In this document: positions 10,501 to 18,170 of the stretch, piece by piece
Numbering within the stretch: the first letter of the stretch is position 1
How the letters are laid out: each line of letters opens with the position of its first letter
Source: Brevibacillus sp. SYP-B805
GTDB taxonomy: Bacteria > Bacillota > Bacilli > Brevibacillales > Brevibacillaceae
Assembly (NCBI RefSeq): GCF_011059135.1
Contig: NZ_JAALGD010000001.1
Coordinates: forward strand, 1-64,000
Length of the DNA: 64,000 nucleotides
Direction: 5' to 3'
Position numbers and translations under genes: made by a program
Notes under the pieces: model-generated
What the model saw: the letters and a program-made list of their open reading frames with translations, nothing else
What the model was told of the DNA's origin: nothing
Databases searched by the model: none

Positions 10501-10791
10501 GGTTTTATCCGCCAGCGGGTATTGGGCGATGCCTTGATCAGCCACGAAGAGCGTGTCAAAAAAGCGATGCAAAAGGTATATGAGATTGCCAAGTGGACAC
10601 CCGTGCAAAAACGCTGGCTGGAACGGATCGAACGTCAGTTGATCAAGGAAAAGGTTCTTGATCCCGATGCCCGGCAAGCCTTTGAGGTGGAGCCGTTCAA
10701 ACGTGACGGCGGCTACAAATTGATCAACAAGATTTTTGACGGTAACATCCAAAAGATACTCGACCAAATTAACGAATCCCTGTACGCCTAA
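7576..10791 (+). CDS. hsdR: Type I restriction enzyme R subunit HsdR (EcoEI-like)
   Basis: The 1071-residue motor/nuclease subunit. Residues 1-125 resemble a DUF4145 domain. The endonuclease core follows at about 245-260 (FADYALFVG...GIIEAKRKG, the D and E-x-K catalytic residues). The translocase has Walker A ATGTGKT at about 395-401, DEAH at about 499, GLTATP, and the ending TTGVDVPS...QMIGRATRL. The tail resembles the EcoEI-type R C-terminal domain. With HsdM and HsdS it cuts unmodified DNA away from the recognition site after ATP-driven translocation. It is the first gene of a tight operon, with hsdM 20 bases downstream. All catalytic motifs look intact. Confidence 0.95.
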   Translation: MVASNFSFLSSHWPILASLGELAERNLHHDPNTTLLKLRIFGETIAKYILASEKMQEPEDHNQNTRLRVLKQEGVLEDEVLTIFHTLRKIGNLAAHEGYESKEEAVTLLSLAHKLGVWFMQTYGDWSYEPVGFVMPAETDPTTHDLTEITQAYEAKLEKLQEELEILRKQTVSQEEVRERRKQARKATSQLNLSEAETRKIIDEQLRAAGWEADTVHLRYSKGIRPEKGRNLAIAEWSLKKGFADYALFVGQKLVGIIEAKRKGKDVLSDLEQAKTYAKQLEQKANEEFVGRWGDYQVPFLFATNGRPYLKQFETKSGIWFLDVRKTTNHPRALPAWYTPDGLWRLLQQDEDAANQKLHTEPLDYLNLRDYQLQAIRSVEQALAKGQRNILIAMATGTGKTRTTIGLIYRLVKSGRFNRILFLVDRSALGQQAEDAFKESRLEHFHTFTEIYELKGLTEKVPNPETKVHIATVQGMVKRILFNDDEASIPTVDQYDCIVVDEAHRGYTLDKEMSDLEYQFRDQNDYISKYRTVLDYFDAVKIGLTATPALHTIEIFGKPVFTYSYREAVIDGYLVDHEPPHQLGTYLKEKGIKWEKGETVQYYDTATGQIETLENLPDEISIEVDQFNKMVITESFNRTVLRELVKYIDPTDVRKTLIFAATDDHADLVVKILKEELTELYGAVEDSAVMKITGSIKDPLQAIRSFKNERLPNIVVTVDLLTTGVDVPSICNLVFLRRVKSRILYEQMIGRATRLCEEIRKTHFNIYDAVGLYETLEKVSSMKPVVVNPKITFTEIADSLNQTDNPEALKYFIDMIVAKLQRKKRELTQEAQEEFHILSGGKTIKEFIEWLRKNSTQEVVNDLKEKRKLITLLDENRYQGTKLFISTHEDKLLYHTRGYGNAEKPEDYLDEFGRFVRENMNKIPALMIVCQKPKELTRQALRELKLELDRQGFTEAGLRTAWREMTNQDIAADIIGFIRQRVLGDALISHEERVKKAMQKVYEIAKWTPVQKRWLERIERQLIKEKVLDPDARQAFEVEPFKRDGGYKLINKIFDGNIQKILDQINESLYA

Positions 10792-10811
10792 GAGAGGAAG
10801 AAGATCCAGAA

Positions 10812-12233
10812 ATGAACACCCAAGAAATCGTGCAAAAGCTGTGGAACCTGTGTAATGTATTACGGGATGACGGGATCACGTACCATCAATACGTGACCGA
10901 GCTTACCTATATTCTGTTTTTAAAGATGTTGAAGGAAACGGACAGAGAGGACAGCATCCCGGACCACTACCGTTGGGACTCTCTCACTTCCAAGCATGGA
11001 ATTGAACTGTACGACCATTATCGCAAGCTGCTGCTGGACCTGGGAACGGAAGGCCATGGCCTTGTGAAGCAAATCTACGCAAATGCTAACACGAACATTA
11101 ACGAACCGAAGAACCTGGAGAAAATCATCCGCTCAATTGATGAGCTGGATTGGTACAGCGCACGGGAAGAAGGTCTCGGCGATCTATATGAGGGTTTGTT
11201 AGAGAAGAACGCAAGCGAGAAGAAATCGGGCGCGGGTCAGTACTTCACTCCACGTCCGCTGATCAATGTCATGGTGAAGCTGATCGACCCACAACCGGGT
11301 GAGAGATGTAATGACCCGGCTGCGGGTACCTTTGGGTTCATGATAGCCGCCGACCGACATGTCCGGGAGAAAACAAATGATTATTATGATCTGAGTGATC
11401 GCGAAGCCGAGTTTCAGCGCAAAGAAGCGTTTACCGGTTGTGAATTGGTGCAGGACACACACCGATTGGCGCTGATGAACGCAATGCTCCATGGTTTGGA
11501 GAGTGAAATTCTCCTCGGCGATTCCCTGTCCAATCTCGGAAAAGAGATGGGGAATATGGATGTGATCCTGACCAATCCCCCTTTTGGTACGAAAAAAGGC
11601 GGGGAGCGTCCAACTCGGGACGACTTGACGTTCCCCACCTCTAACAAGCAGCTCAACTTCCTGCAGCATATCTATCGCTCTTTGAAGGCAAACGGCAAAG
11701 CCCGCGCAGCGGTTGTGCTGCCGGATAATGTGCTGTTCCAGGATGGCGACGGGCAGAAAATTCGCGCTGACCTGATGGACAAGTGTAACCTGCATACCAT
11801 CTTGCGCTTGCCGACCGGTATTTTCTATGCCCAAGGGGTAAAGACCAACGTCCTTTTCTTCACTCGAGGCACAAGCGATAAAGGAAACACAAAAGAGGTT
11901 TGGTACTACGATCTTCGCACCAACATGCCGAGCTTTGGAAAACGTACTCCCTTGACCGAAGCCCATTTTGACGGATTCGTGGCCGCTTATACTGCGGAAG
12001 ATCGGACAAAGGTGCAGGATGAGCGCTGGACCCGCTTCACCCGGGAAGAGATTGCGGCAAAAGGAGACAATCTCGATTTGGGATTGATTGCGGATGAGTC
12101 CCTTTCTTCCTATGAAAATCTCCCCGATCCTATCGAGTCGGCGGAAGAAGCGATTGCAAAGCTGGAAAAAGCCATTTCTCTTCTGAATGAGGTCGTAAAA
12201 GAGTTAAAGGCAACCGAGGAGGGTCAGCAGTGA
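10812..12233 (+). CDS. hsdM: Type I N6-adenine DNA methyltransferase HsdM
   Basis: 473 residues. An N-terminal HsdM helical domain starts at residue 1 (TQEIVQKLWNLCNVLRDDGI). The SAM-binding motif NDPAAGTFGF is at about 167 and the catalytic NPPF tetrapeptide at about 255. It methylates adenine in the HsdS-specified site and protects the host. The ribosome site GAGAGGAAGAAG precedes the start. The stop overlaps the hsdS start by 4 bases (GTGA), so M and S are translationally coupled, as expected for an M2S complex. Confidence 0.95.
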   Translation: MNTQEIVQKLWNLCNVLRDDGITYHQYVTELTYILFLKMLKETDREDSIPDHYRWDSLTSKHGIELYDHYRKLLLDLGTEGHGLVKQIYANANTNINEPKNLEKIIRSIDELDWYSAREEGLGDLYEGLLEKNASEKKSGAGQYFTPRPLINVMVKLIDPQPGERCNDPAAGTFGFMIAADRHVREKTNDYYDLSDREAEFQRKEAFTGCELVQDTHRLALMNAMLHGLESEILLGDSLSNLGKEMGNMDVILTNPPFGTKKGGERPTRDDLTFPTSNKQLNFLQHIYRSLKANGKARAAVVLPDNVLFQDGDGQKIRADLMDKCNLHTILRLPTGIFYAQGVKTNVLFFTRGTSDKGNTKEVWYYDLRTNMPSFGKRTPLTEAHFDGFVAAYTAEDRTKVQDERWTRFTREEIAAKGDNLDLGLIADESLSSYENLPDPIESAEEAIAKLEKAISLLNEVVKELKATEEGQQ

Positions 12234-13756
12234 GCAAGAAAAGCATCAAAGAGAAGAAGACCCTTGAGGAGTTATTGGAAGAGGCGCTGGTGCCTGAAGA
12301 AGAGCAACCTTATGAGGTGCCGGAGAATTGGACGTGGGTGAGGATTGGGTCCATATACCATTTTATTGGTGGTGGAACACCTTCAAAGTCTAATAGCTCG
12401 TATTGGAATGGAGAAATACCTTGGGCATCAGTAAAAGACGTAAAAAATAAGTATTTATATAGTACCCAGGATAGTATTTCCACGGAAGGACTTGAAAATA
12501 GTTCTTCTTCACTGGCGATTCCGGGAGACGTTCTATTAGTTACTAGAATCTCACCCGGAAAGAGTACTATTACAAAAATTAAAACAGCAATTAACCAAGA
12601 TCTAAAGATTGTCCGGTCTATTTTGGGTATTCCCTCTTTTTTTACGTGGGCATATTTTACAAATAATATAAATGTCATTGAAAATATGTCATCAGGTACT
12701 ACAGTAAAAGGTGTAAAACTTGAAGAACTTTCAAGACTTCCATTTCCCGTACCACCTATGCCAGAACAAAAACGAATTGTTGATCGGGTAGAGTCGCTTT
12801 TGGAAAAAATCAATGAGGCGAAGCGATTGATTGAAGCGGTTACTAACTTAATTCAGGATTTTCGCCAATCTGTTATCACACGGGGTTGTTTTGGTCAACT
12901 AACGGCAGAATGGAGAAATCAAAACTCTGTAAAAACGTCCGCTAATGAGCTTCTACTTCAAATAATCGAGGAAAAGAAAAACATTTATTCTCTTCAGTGT
13001 TTAATTGAAGAGGGTAAAAAGAAGAAACCAAGAATCTCGAAAAATATCAATTCTATCGATTTCTCTACTATCAAATGGTCAATACCAAAAGAGTGGGTAC
13101 TTACTAATCTAGGAACTGTCATATACGATTTTCAGTATGGTACGTCTGAAAAGAGTGAGTATAACTATAACGGAGTCCCTGTACTTAGAATCCCTAATAT
13201 TTCTGATATGAGTCTTGATTTCACAGACCTAAAATATCTCAACTCTGGAGTCATTGAAGAAAATAATACCGTTAAGAATGGTGATCTTCTTATTATTCGT
13301 TCAAATGGTAGTAGAGATTTAGTTGGAAAGACAGCAATAGTAGAGAACGTAAATCAAGTAGTTGCATTCGCATCATACTTAATCAGAATGCGTCCAGTTA
13401 TAGTTGAACCTAAATACATTTTATATTTACTACAGACCTCACGAGTAAAAGAACAATTTTTTTCAAAGGCAAAGTCATCTGCAGGAATTAATAACATTAA
13501 CACCGAGGAACTTTCATCAACTGTTATACCACTTCCTCCCTTGGAAGAACAAAAAGAAATAGTTAGACTCATAGAGAGGCAACTCAAGTGCATAGAAGAA
13601 TTAGAAAATCAATGTAAATTAGGAGGACAAATTATTGAGCAACTTCCTAAAACCATATTAAATAGAGCCTTCCGCGGTGAACTTGGAATCAACAACCCCG
13701 ACGAAGAAAGTGCAATTGAAATAATAAAAGAAACATTATCAAAACAGCTGTGTTGA
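12230..13756 (+). CDS. hsdS: Type I specificity subunit HsdS
   Basis: 508 residues, GTG start in GTGA with a GGAGGG site upstream. Two target-recognition domains lie at about residues 30-190 (PENWTWVRIGSIY to PPMPEQKRIV) and 285-460 (PKEWVLTNLGTVI to PLEEQKEIV). Each is followed by a long helical spacer, giving a bipartite DNA site. From about 12390 the base composition becomes much more AT-rich than hsdM, as is common where recognition domains have been exchanged. The recognition sequence cannot be read from the protein. Confidence 0.93.
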   Translation: MSKKSIKEKKTLEELLEEALVPEEEQPYEVPENWTWVRIGSIYHFIGGGTPSKSNSSYWNGEIPWASVKDVKNKYLYSTQDSISTEGLENSSSSLAIPGDVLLVTRISPGKSTITKIKTAINQDLKIVRSILGIPSFFTWAYFTNNINVIENMSSGTTVKGVKLEELSRLPFPVPPMPEQKRIVDRVESLLEKINEAKRLIEAVTNLIQDFRQSVITRGCFGQLTAEWRNQNSVKTSANELLLQIIEEKKNIYSLQCLIEEGKKKKPRISKNINSIDFSTIKWSIPKEWVLTNLGTVIYDFQYGTSEKSEYNYNGVPVLRIPNISDMSLDFTDLKYLNSGVIEENNTVKNGDLLIIRSNGSRDLVGKTAIVENVNQVVAFASYLIRMRPVIVEPKYILYLLQTSRVKEQFFSKAKSSAGINNINTEELSSTVIPLPPLEEQKEIVRLIERQLKCIEELENQCKLGGQIIEQLPKTILNRAFRGELGINNPDEESAIEIIKETLSKQLC

Positions 13757-13764
13757 CGACGAAC

Positions 13765-13799
13765 GGGAATGCATTTAGAGGCATTCCCATCCTTTTTAA
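13765..13799 (+). terminator. Intrinsic terminator of hsdRMS
   Basis: GGGAATGC (13765-13772) pairs with GCATTCCC (13781-13788) and is followed by CCTTTTT, 9 bases past the hsdS stop. Confidence 0.88.
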
Positions 13800-13838
13800 T
13801 AGCTGGACGCAATTAATAAATTCAGCAAGGAAGTTGTT

Positions 13839-13922
13839 ATGGAGAGGATCAACACCCCCAAAAACCATTCAGATCTTTCTCCCGGGCGGCTCTCCACGTA
13901 GCATCCGAATTGTAGAAATAAA
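13839..13922 (+). pseudogene. N-terminal scrap of a GIY-YIG nuclease family protein (DUF4357 type)
   Basis: A plausible start with AAGGAAG upstream gives MERINTP. After one extra C in the CCCCC run the frame continues as KTIQIFLPGGSPRSIRIVEI, which I recall as the opening of GIY-YIG proteins often found beside restriction genes. Similarity then stops and the remainder of 13923-14310 shows no continuing gene. It is only about 28 codons, so the identification is tentative. Confidence 0.4.
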
Positions 13923-14012
13923 TTATCATGGCTACTCTGTACAGCGCAAGCAATAAGTACCGACCTCCTGCAAAAAGTATCGATCACCAGTTGTTCCGTT
14001 ATTTCGGCTACC

Positions 14013-14063
14013 CATCGTCAATTACTTTACGGGAAAATAAGTCAATCCATGTTGCCAAATAGA
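14013..14063 (-). pseudogene. Relic of an IS3-family OrfB (integrase core scrap)
   Basis: The minus strand encodes FFYLATWIDLFSRKVI, closely resembling the YLATVIDLFSRKIVGW block around the second Asp of IS3-type integrases. Only about 16 codons remain. With the scrap at 13839 it marks 13757-14310 as a 550-base graveyard. The remainder holds an inverted repeat CCGATAA/TTATCGG (14210-14229) and nothing else I can identify. Confidence 0.5.
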
Positions 14064-14319
14064 AAAATCCTTCACGGGGGCTCGCCTCATCAGAACAGCT
14101 GGAAATTGTCGCTTTCCTGCAAGTCGTTGGAAGGGAATGGTTTGATAAGATATCTGAGCAAATGTTTTCTTTGAAAACCAACAAATTGAATTTGTTCAAT
14201 AATAAAAGCCCGATAAGCGTAATTATCGGACCTCCCTTTTCATATGAAAACAAGGCGCATGTCAGTGTTAAAATAAGGAGTAAGATAAAAAAGAGTTTTA
14301 GAATAAGTGGGTGAGATGT

Positions 14320-15369
14320 ATGAAAATAGAGATGGGAGAATCTCTAATGCTTTCTTGGTTAAGACACGTGAAAACATGTCAATCCGTCCAATTGAATTGG
14401 AAACCCTCTACCGCTTCATGGGAATTACATAATGAAGAAATTATTGAAAAAATAATGTATGAGTCAAGTAAATTTTATCAAGATAAGTACGATCTTAACA
14501 TATATAAAAACAATAAATCTCACACGCAATTACTTCAACAAGGTGAAATCGATGTTCTCGGTTTAAAAATTAAAAATGCATACGTAGAAAATATTTATGC
14601 AATTGACATTGCTTTTCACGAGGCGGGATTGAACTACGGTAATACTAAAGAAACTATCGAGCGTGTGCTTAAGAAGATGACAAGAACAGCAATGATATTG
14701 CACGGATATTTCAATATGAAACTAGGGAACATAATTTTTGCTTCACCAAAGATTAACAAAGTTGTATTTGAGCCATTATTGAAATGCGTTAGTGAGCTAA
14801 AAGAAATCTTCATGAGTTTAAATTTAGACTTTAAGTTTGTTGTATATGCAAATGATGAATTTCAAGAAAAAATATTTAATCCAGTCATTAGTCTGTCAAA
14901 ATCAATAGCCGATACCTCAGAACTGTTTTTGCGAAGTATACAATTGTATAATATGTTTTCGAATCAGTCGATAACTTCTAATAGAACAGCTCATAGTGAA
15001 GCATCACAAATTAATACTGTCCCTGTAACTGGTGAAGATAAAATAGGAACATTCGTCCGCAATCAACTTCGTACGATAATACAATCTGGTTCTCTTCCAA
15101 TTCATGTAATTAAAAAGCTGTGTGACAAGGAATACTGTAAGTCTACATTCGATCTTAATTATTCATTATTGAAAAAAGTTAATGAAGAAGTCCCAATAAA
15201 TGAGCAGAGATTGGTAAATGGTTATTATAGGTATTGGTCTGAAATTTTTACATATAATGATGAAAAGTACTTTGTGTGTAACGACTGGTATGAAAGGAAT
15301 AGGACGCATTTTATTCGATGGCTTGAAAATATAGAAATAGAAAAAAATCTTTACGGTTCCCGGGGTTAA
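14320..15369 (+). CDS. Unknown AT-rich protein in the defence island, possible nuclease
   Basis: About 349 residues. I do not recognise a named family. Near residues 75-105 the pattern GEIDVLGLKIKNAYVENIYAI (20 shown) followed by DIAFHEAGLNYG resembles the strand arrangement of restriction-endonuclease folds (D, spacer, D/E-x-A). The last 120 residues (TFVRNQLRTIIQSG, then YYRYW and YFVCNDWY) look like a winged-helix DNA-binding tail. Base composition is far more AT-rich than flanking genes, suggesting transfer. Several starts are possible: GTG 14311, ATG 14320 after GGGTGAG, or ATG 14347 with GGGAGA at ideal spacing. It is not coupled to hsdS because a terminator and relics intervene. Confidence 0.6.
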   Translation: MKIEMGESLMLSWLRHVKTCQSVQLNWKPSTASWELHNEEIIEKIMYESSKFYQDKYDLNIYKNNKSHTQLLQQGEIDVLGLKIKNAYVENIYAIDIAFHEAGLNYGNTKETIERVLKKMTRTAMILHGYFNMKLGNIIFASPKINKVVFEPLLKCVSELKEIFMSLNLDFKFVVYANDEFQEKIFNPVISLSKSIADTSELFLRSIQLYNMFSNQSITSNRTAHSEASQINTVPVTGEDKIGTFVRNQLRTIIQSGSLPIHVIKKLCDKEYCKSTFDLNYSLLKKVNEEVPINEQRLVNGYYRYWSEIFTYNDEKYFVCNDWYERNRTHFIRWLENIEIEKNLYGSRG

Positions 15370-15496
15370 CTAAGAACATTAACGTCTCTTATGATGGGCT
15401 TATAAGGTTTATTATCGGGCCTTGTCGCTCCTTACTAACAGACGGGGTGATTTTTATTATACCAGATGGAAGATTAGGGATAGGGGGAACAATTAA

Positions 15497-15745
15497 ATGT
15501 TATGGTGGGAATTACAAAATGAAATTGATTTTGACCATGTTAAAACTCTTAAGGAAGGTTTTATCATAATCATTGATACAACCGGAAATAAGATTCACAG
15601 AACTTCTTGCCCAAACATTTACAAACCTTACTTCATACAGAAGGTTATAAAAAATAGGAAAAAGAATGGCACATACTATTATACAGATACCCTTGCTTTA
15701 GCAGTTAAAAAATGGAACCCTGAATGGTGTTTGCAATGTAAGTAA
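15497..15745 (+). CDS. Small putative zinc-binding protein, unknown function
   Basis: 82 residues, GGGGG ribosome site about 10 bases upstream. The middle and end carry IHRTSCPNI and EWCLQC, a His/Cys plus CxxC arrangement that could bind one zinc, with an aromatic strand GTYYYTDT between. No signal peptide or membrane segment is visible. It sits at the right edge of the defence island 127 bases after the unknown 14320 gene and shares its AT-rich composition. I cannot assign a function. Confidence 0.55.
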   Translation: MLWWELQNEIDFDHVKTLKEGFIIIIDTTGNKIHRTSCPNIYKPYFIQKVIKNRKKNGTYYYTDTLALAVKKWNPEWCLQCK

Positions 15746-15830
15746 AAGGAAAAAAGCATCTCAAATTGTGGTCATTGAAAAAGTTAACATACTCAACTTG
15801 AAAATTTGCATCTTTACAGGATACGCCTTT

Positions 15831-16688
15831 TCAATAAGGGCCGCTTGCTCCGCATTTATCGGACGGAAGTCGTTCTACGAAGCAGTTTGTTTGTGGGCGT
15901 CTTACTCGTGTCTTTCGGTGTTCGATGTCGTTTAGAGCCAGGTACAGCTCACATGGATGGGTCTCTCGCCCGCAGAACTCCCGGCCATTGTCCGTAAAGA
16001 AAACCGATACCGAAAGTCCATGTTTGCGATAGAACGGAAGCACATCGTTGTGGAGAAAGGCAATGGCACATTCCGGCAGTTTTTCGGTATGGAGAAACCC
16101 AAATGCATAGCTTCCGTACGTATCGACGACCGCTTGCAGATAGACTTTGCCCACTCTTTTTAAGGTCCCGACAATAAACGTATCCTGAGCCAACAATTCA
16201 CCAGGACGGCTGCTTTCCACATGACGTTCGTGAAAACATAGATTGGCCTTTTCGATGAGGATTGCTTGCTCCGCCGTCAGTTCCACAGGGTTTTGCAGTA
16301 CTTTTTCTTCCAGTTTCAGCAGCCGTGCGTAGCGAGAGCCCATGCCATGTTTGTGGAGGATGTTCTGAATCGTGGGGGGAGGACTGACATAGGTGCCTTG
16401 CAGTTTGAGCATGTCACTCAGCCGGGCCCAACCCCATGTCGGATTGTTCAGACTCATCTCCAGCAGTTTGTCCATCACTTCCTTCGGAGTGGGTTGCGGA
16501 TGGGATTTATGGATTGGCAGCGAATCTTTCAGTCCCTCAAATCCGTGCGTTTGAAAACGGCGTTTATATTCGTAAAACTGGATACGGGACATCGCGCGTT
16601 CCCGGAACACTTTGCTCACATTTCCCAGGGCTTCCGCCAACTCCAACACACTTAACCGCTGATAAGCAACTTTGTCCTCCGCTTTCAT
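15831..16688 (-). pseudogene. IS481-like transposase, C-terminus lost
   Basis: The 285-residue frame has an N-terminal helix-turn-helix (LAEALGNVSKVFRERAMSR, then IQFYEYKRRF) and an rve integrase core with LLAQDTFIVG, VVDTYGSYAFG and FFTDNGREF as catalytic Asp blocks. The third block normally reads TNGFVERFNRTVLEEF; here it breaks after TNCFVER into an unrelated LPSDKCGASGPY tail, removing about 50 residues including the end of the catalytic core. The upstream sequence to 16747 looks like a normal element end, so only the 3' side has been lost. Confidence 0.75.
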
Positions 16689-16747
16689 GGCTTCTCCTCA
16701 TTTAGGTTTACCTTTAGCAGTTTAGTTGTTCGTGGAGAAGCCTAACA
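15831..16747 (-). mobile_element. IS481-type element, 3' end truncated
   Basis: The intact end is at 16747, where the complementary strand begins TGTTAGGCTTCTCCACGAAC; a TGT start is usual for this family. The opposite end is missing, because the transposase loses similarity after FVER at about 15870. The element abuts a tRNA 3' half at 16748. Confidence 0.6.
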
Positions 16748-16801
16748 GTACAAATGATGTTAGGGTAGGGATCGCTGGTTCGAACCCAGTCCAGATCCAC
16801 C
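16748..16801 (+). tRNA. tRNA 3' half (anticodon arm side to CCA), partial
   Basis: The sequence contains a T-arm GCTGG-TTCGAAC-CCAGT followed by CCAGATCCACCA, the typical 3' end with encoded CCA, then an intrinsic terminator at 16817. The 5' half (acceptor and D-arm) is absent: upstream bases belong to the IS481 end. Counting from the T-stem leaves one base too many before CCA, so it may be a slightly decayed gene. The amino acid identity cannot be fixed. A tRNA 3' half at the edge of an accessory island is what tRNA-targeting integrases leave behind. Confidence 0.5.
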
Positions 16802-16816
16802 ATACATAAGAAGCAG

Positions 16817-16843
16817 AAACCCTTGAGAAATCTGGGGTTTTTT
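16817..16843 (+). terminator. Intrinsic terminator after the tRNA remnant
   Basis: AAACCC (16817-16822) pairs with GGGTTT (16835-16840), followed by TTT. Confidence 0.65.
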
Positions 16844-16976
16844 GATTTCATTTTTCGGGGCCGTTTGAAAAAATGGGGTGAAAACGCCTTAGGGTCAAAA
16901 AATTCTTTTGTAAATTGCATCCATCCAGCCCCGCAACGATTGAACATGCCATTTCTCCCCGGGTTAACTTGCGCAA

Positions 16977-17753
16977 TCACCAATAACGATATTGATAGCT
17001 ATAGTCCGCGATTCTGTCCCAGGTTTCGAAAGTCCACCGATTCCAAACACTTCTGTTCAAATCAGTCTCGTCGGTGATCACCATTCGATATTCCCCCGGT
17101 TGAAGCGGGATGACGGATGATTCGTGCACCTCGATCTCCTCGTTCTGTTGGTTTTTTGCGGTAATCATCACCTGCGCCTGAACGGGACGATCCAGATGAT
17201 TCTTGACCATGAACAGATTCCGGTAGGGATTCGGGCTTGAGCCTCTTCCCGAACTGATACGGCCGGAATACAGGAGATGGACGGTTATCTCCTGATTCGT
17301 TTGTGGGTCATATTTGGTCAATACCTGCTTGGCACGATTCAGTATTTGGGCATACTCCCATTTCTGTCCGAGCGGGTAAAACCAAAAAAAGAGCAGAGAG
17401 AACAGGAAAATAATCATAAAAAGCACCGTGTTTGCCACGATTGGATTATGTAAATGGGGGTTACCTCGTCCGATAAAGTGAGTCACTATCCCCACAAAGA
17501 GCAGGATGACACCGATGAAGCAGAGGATGAATAGATTTACACGGGAATCCTGTGCCGACGGGAAAATGGGAAAGTCATACATATATCGATAATAGAGCTG
17601 CAGGGCAAGGGTAATGGCCATAACCAGGACGAATGAAATCGCGCCAGGCGCCATTTTTTGGCGTATCGTCTTTGGTTTTTTCGTCGGAATAAAGCCAACC
17701 ACAAGGAGGAGAAAGGGGGAAATCCCCAGGGCAGACATCAGAAACAATTCCAT
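16977..17753 (-). CDS. Membrane protein with extracellular domain, unknown function
   Basis: About 258 residues. Four hydrophobic segments fill the first ~135 residues (starting MELFLMSALGISPFLLLVVG and ending near FMIIFLFSLLFFWFYPLG). A ~125-residue soluble domain follows, rich in strands (LDRPVQAQVMITAKNQQNEE, then PLQPGEYRMVITDE), probably facing outside and immunoglobulin-like or stress-sensor-like. An ATG at 17768 also exists, but the ATG at 17753 has the better GGGAG spacing. I see no partner genes: it is monocistronic between the tRNA remnant and a 400-base spacer. Confidence 0.6.
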   Translation of the reverse strand: MELFLMSALGISPFLLLVVGFIPTKKPKTIRQKMAPGAISFVLVMAITLALQLYYRYMYDFPIFPSAQDSRVNLFILCFIGVILLFVGIVTHFIGRGNPHLHNPIVANTVLFMIIFLFSLLFFWFYPLGQKWEYAQILNRAKQVLTKYDPQTNQEITVHLLYSGRISSGRGSSPNPYRNLFMVKNHLDRPVQAQVMITAKNQQNEEIEVHESSVIPLQPGEYRMVITDETDLNRSVWNRWTFETWDRIADYSYQYRYW

Positions 17754-18170
17754 ATCACCAGCTCCCATCCCATAAAATTCCTGTTTATCATAACATACGG
17801 AATTGTATCATATGGAATACTTTTCTTTAAAAAAATAACACGTTCGCTCCTGTACAGACGCAAGCAAAAAGTAAGTATCGTTTCTCGCAGAGCGGTTTGT
17901 TATGCCACAAGCCACAAATGATTTGAAACGGTGTTGTTGGGATTGTGGGAAGTTTATCCGAGGATCTAGTCCAAGTTTGTGTGTAAAGGGTGGCGTCGCG
18001 GATCTTTCGCATAAAATGACCCTCTGACACGTTGCCACGTCACCCCTTGAAAATGGGTACGAATGTCACGGGTTTTTGAAATGGCTCTCTCAATTATATG
18101 GTCTCATCTTCAGAGCATTCAGATGCTTTTTTTTTGTTAGAATGGGAAAAAGTAGAACATGATGGGGTGA
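17754..18170. other. Intergenic spacer with a decayed dispersed-repeat-like segment
   Basis: A 417-base spacer. Between about 17840 and 18045 the minus strand reads GTCATTTTATGCGAAAGATC with further pieces resembling the common CHSERSEES-type intergenic repeats (encoded shadow RSARNDT). No conserved frame is present. The last 60 bases contain a small hairpin terminator and the AraC gene's ribosome site. Confidence 0.4.
18114..18135 (+). terminator. Short hairpin plus T-run upstream of the AraC gene
   Basis: AGCAT-TCAG-ATGCT followed by nine T. The stem is only 5-6 bp, so it is a weak terminator or leader hairpin 35 bases before the araC-type start. Confidence 0.45.

Noticed and set aside
17840..18045. 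Small coding frames and a possible regulatory RNA between the membrane protein and AraC genes
   Set aside because: The segment resembles a common dispersed intergenic repeat and has no conserved frame or ribosome site.
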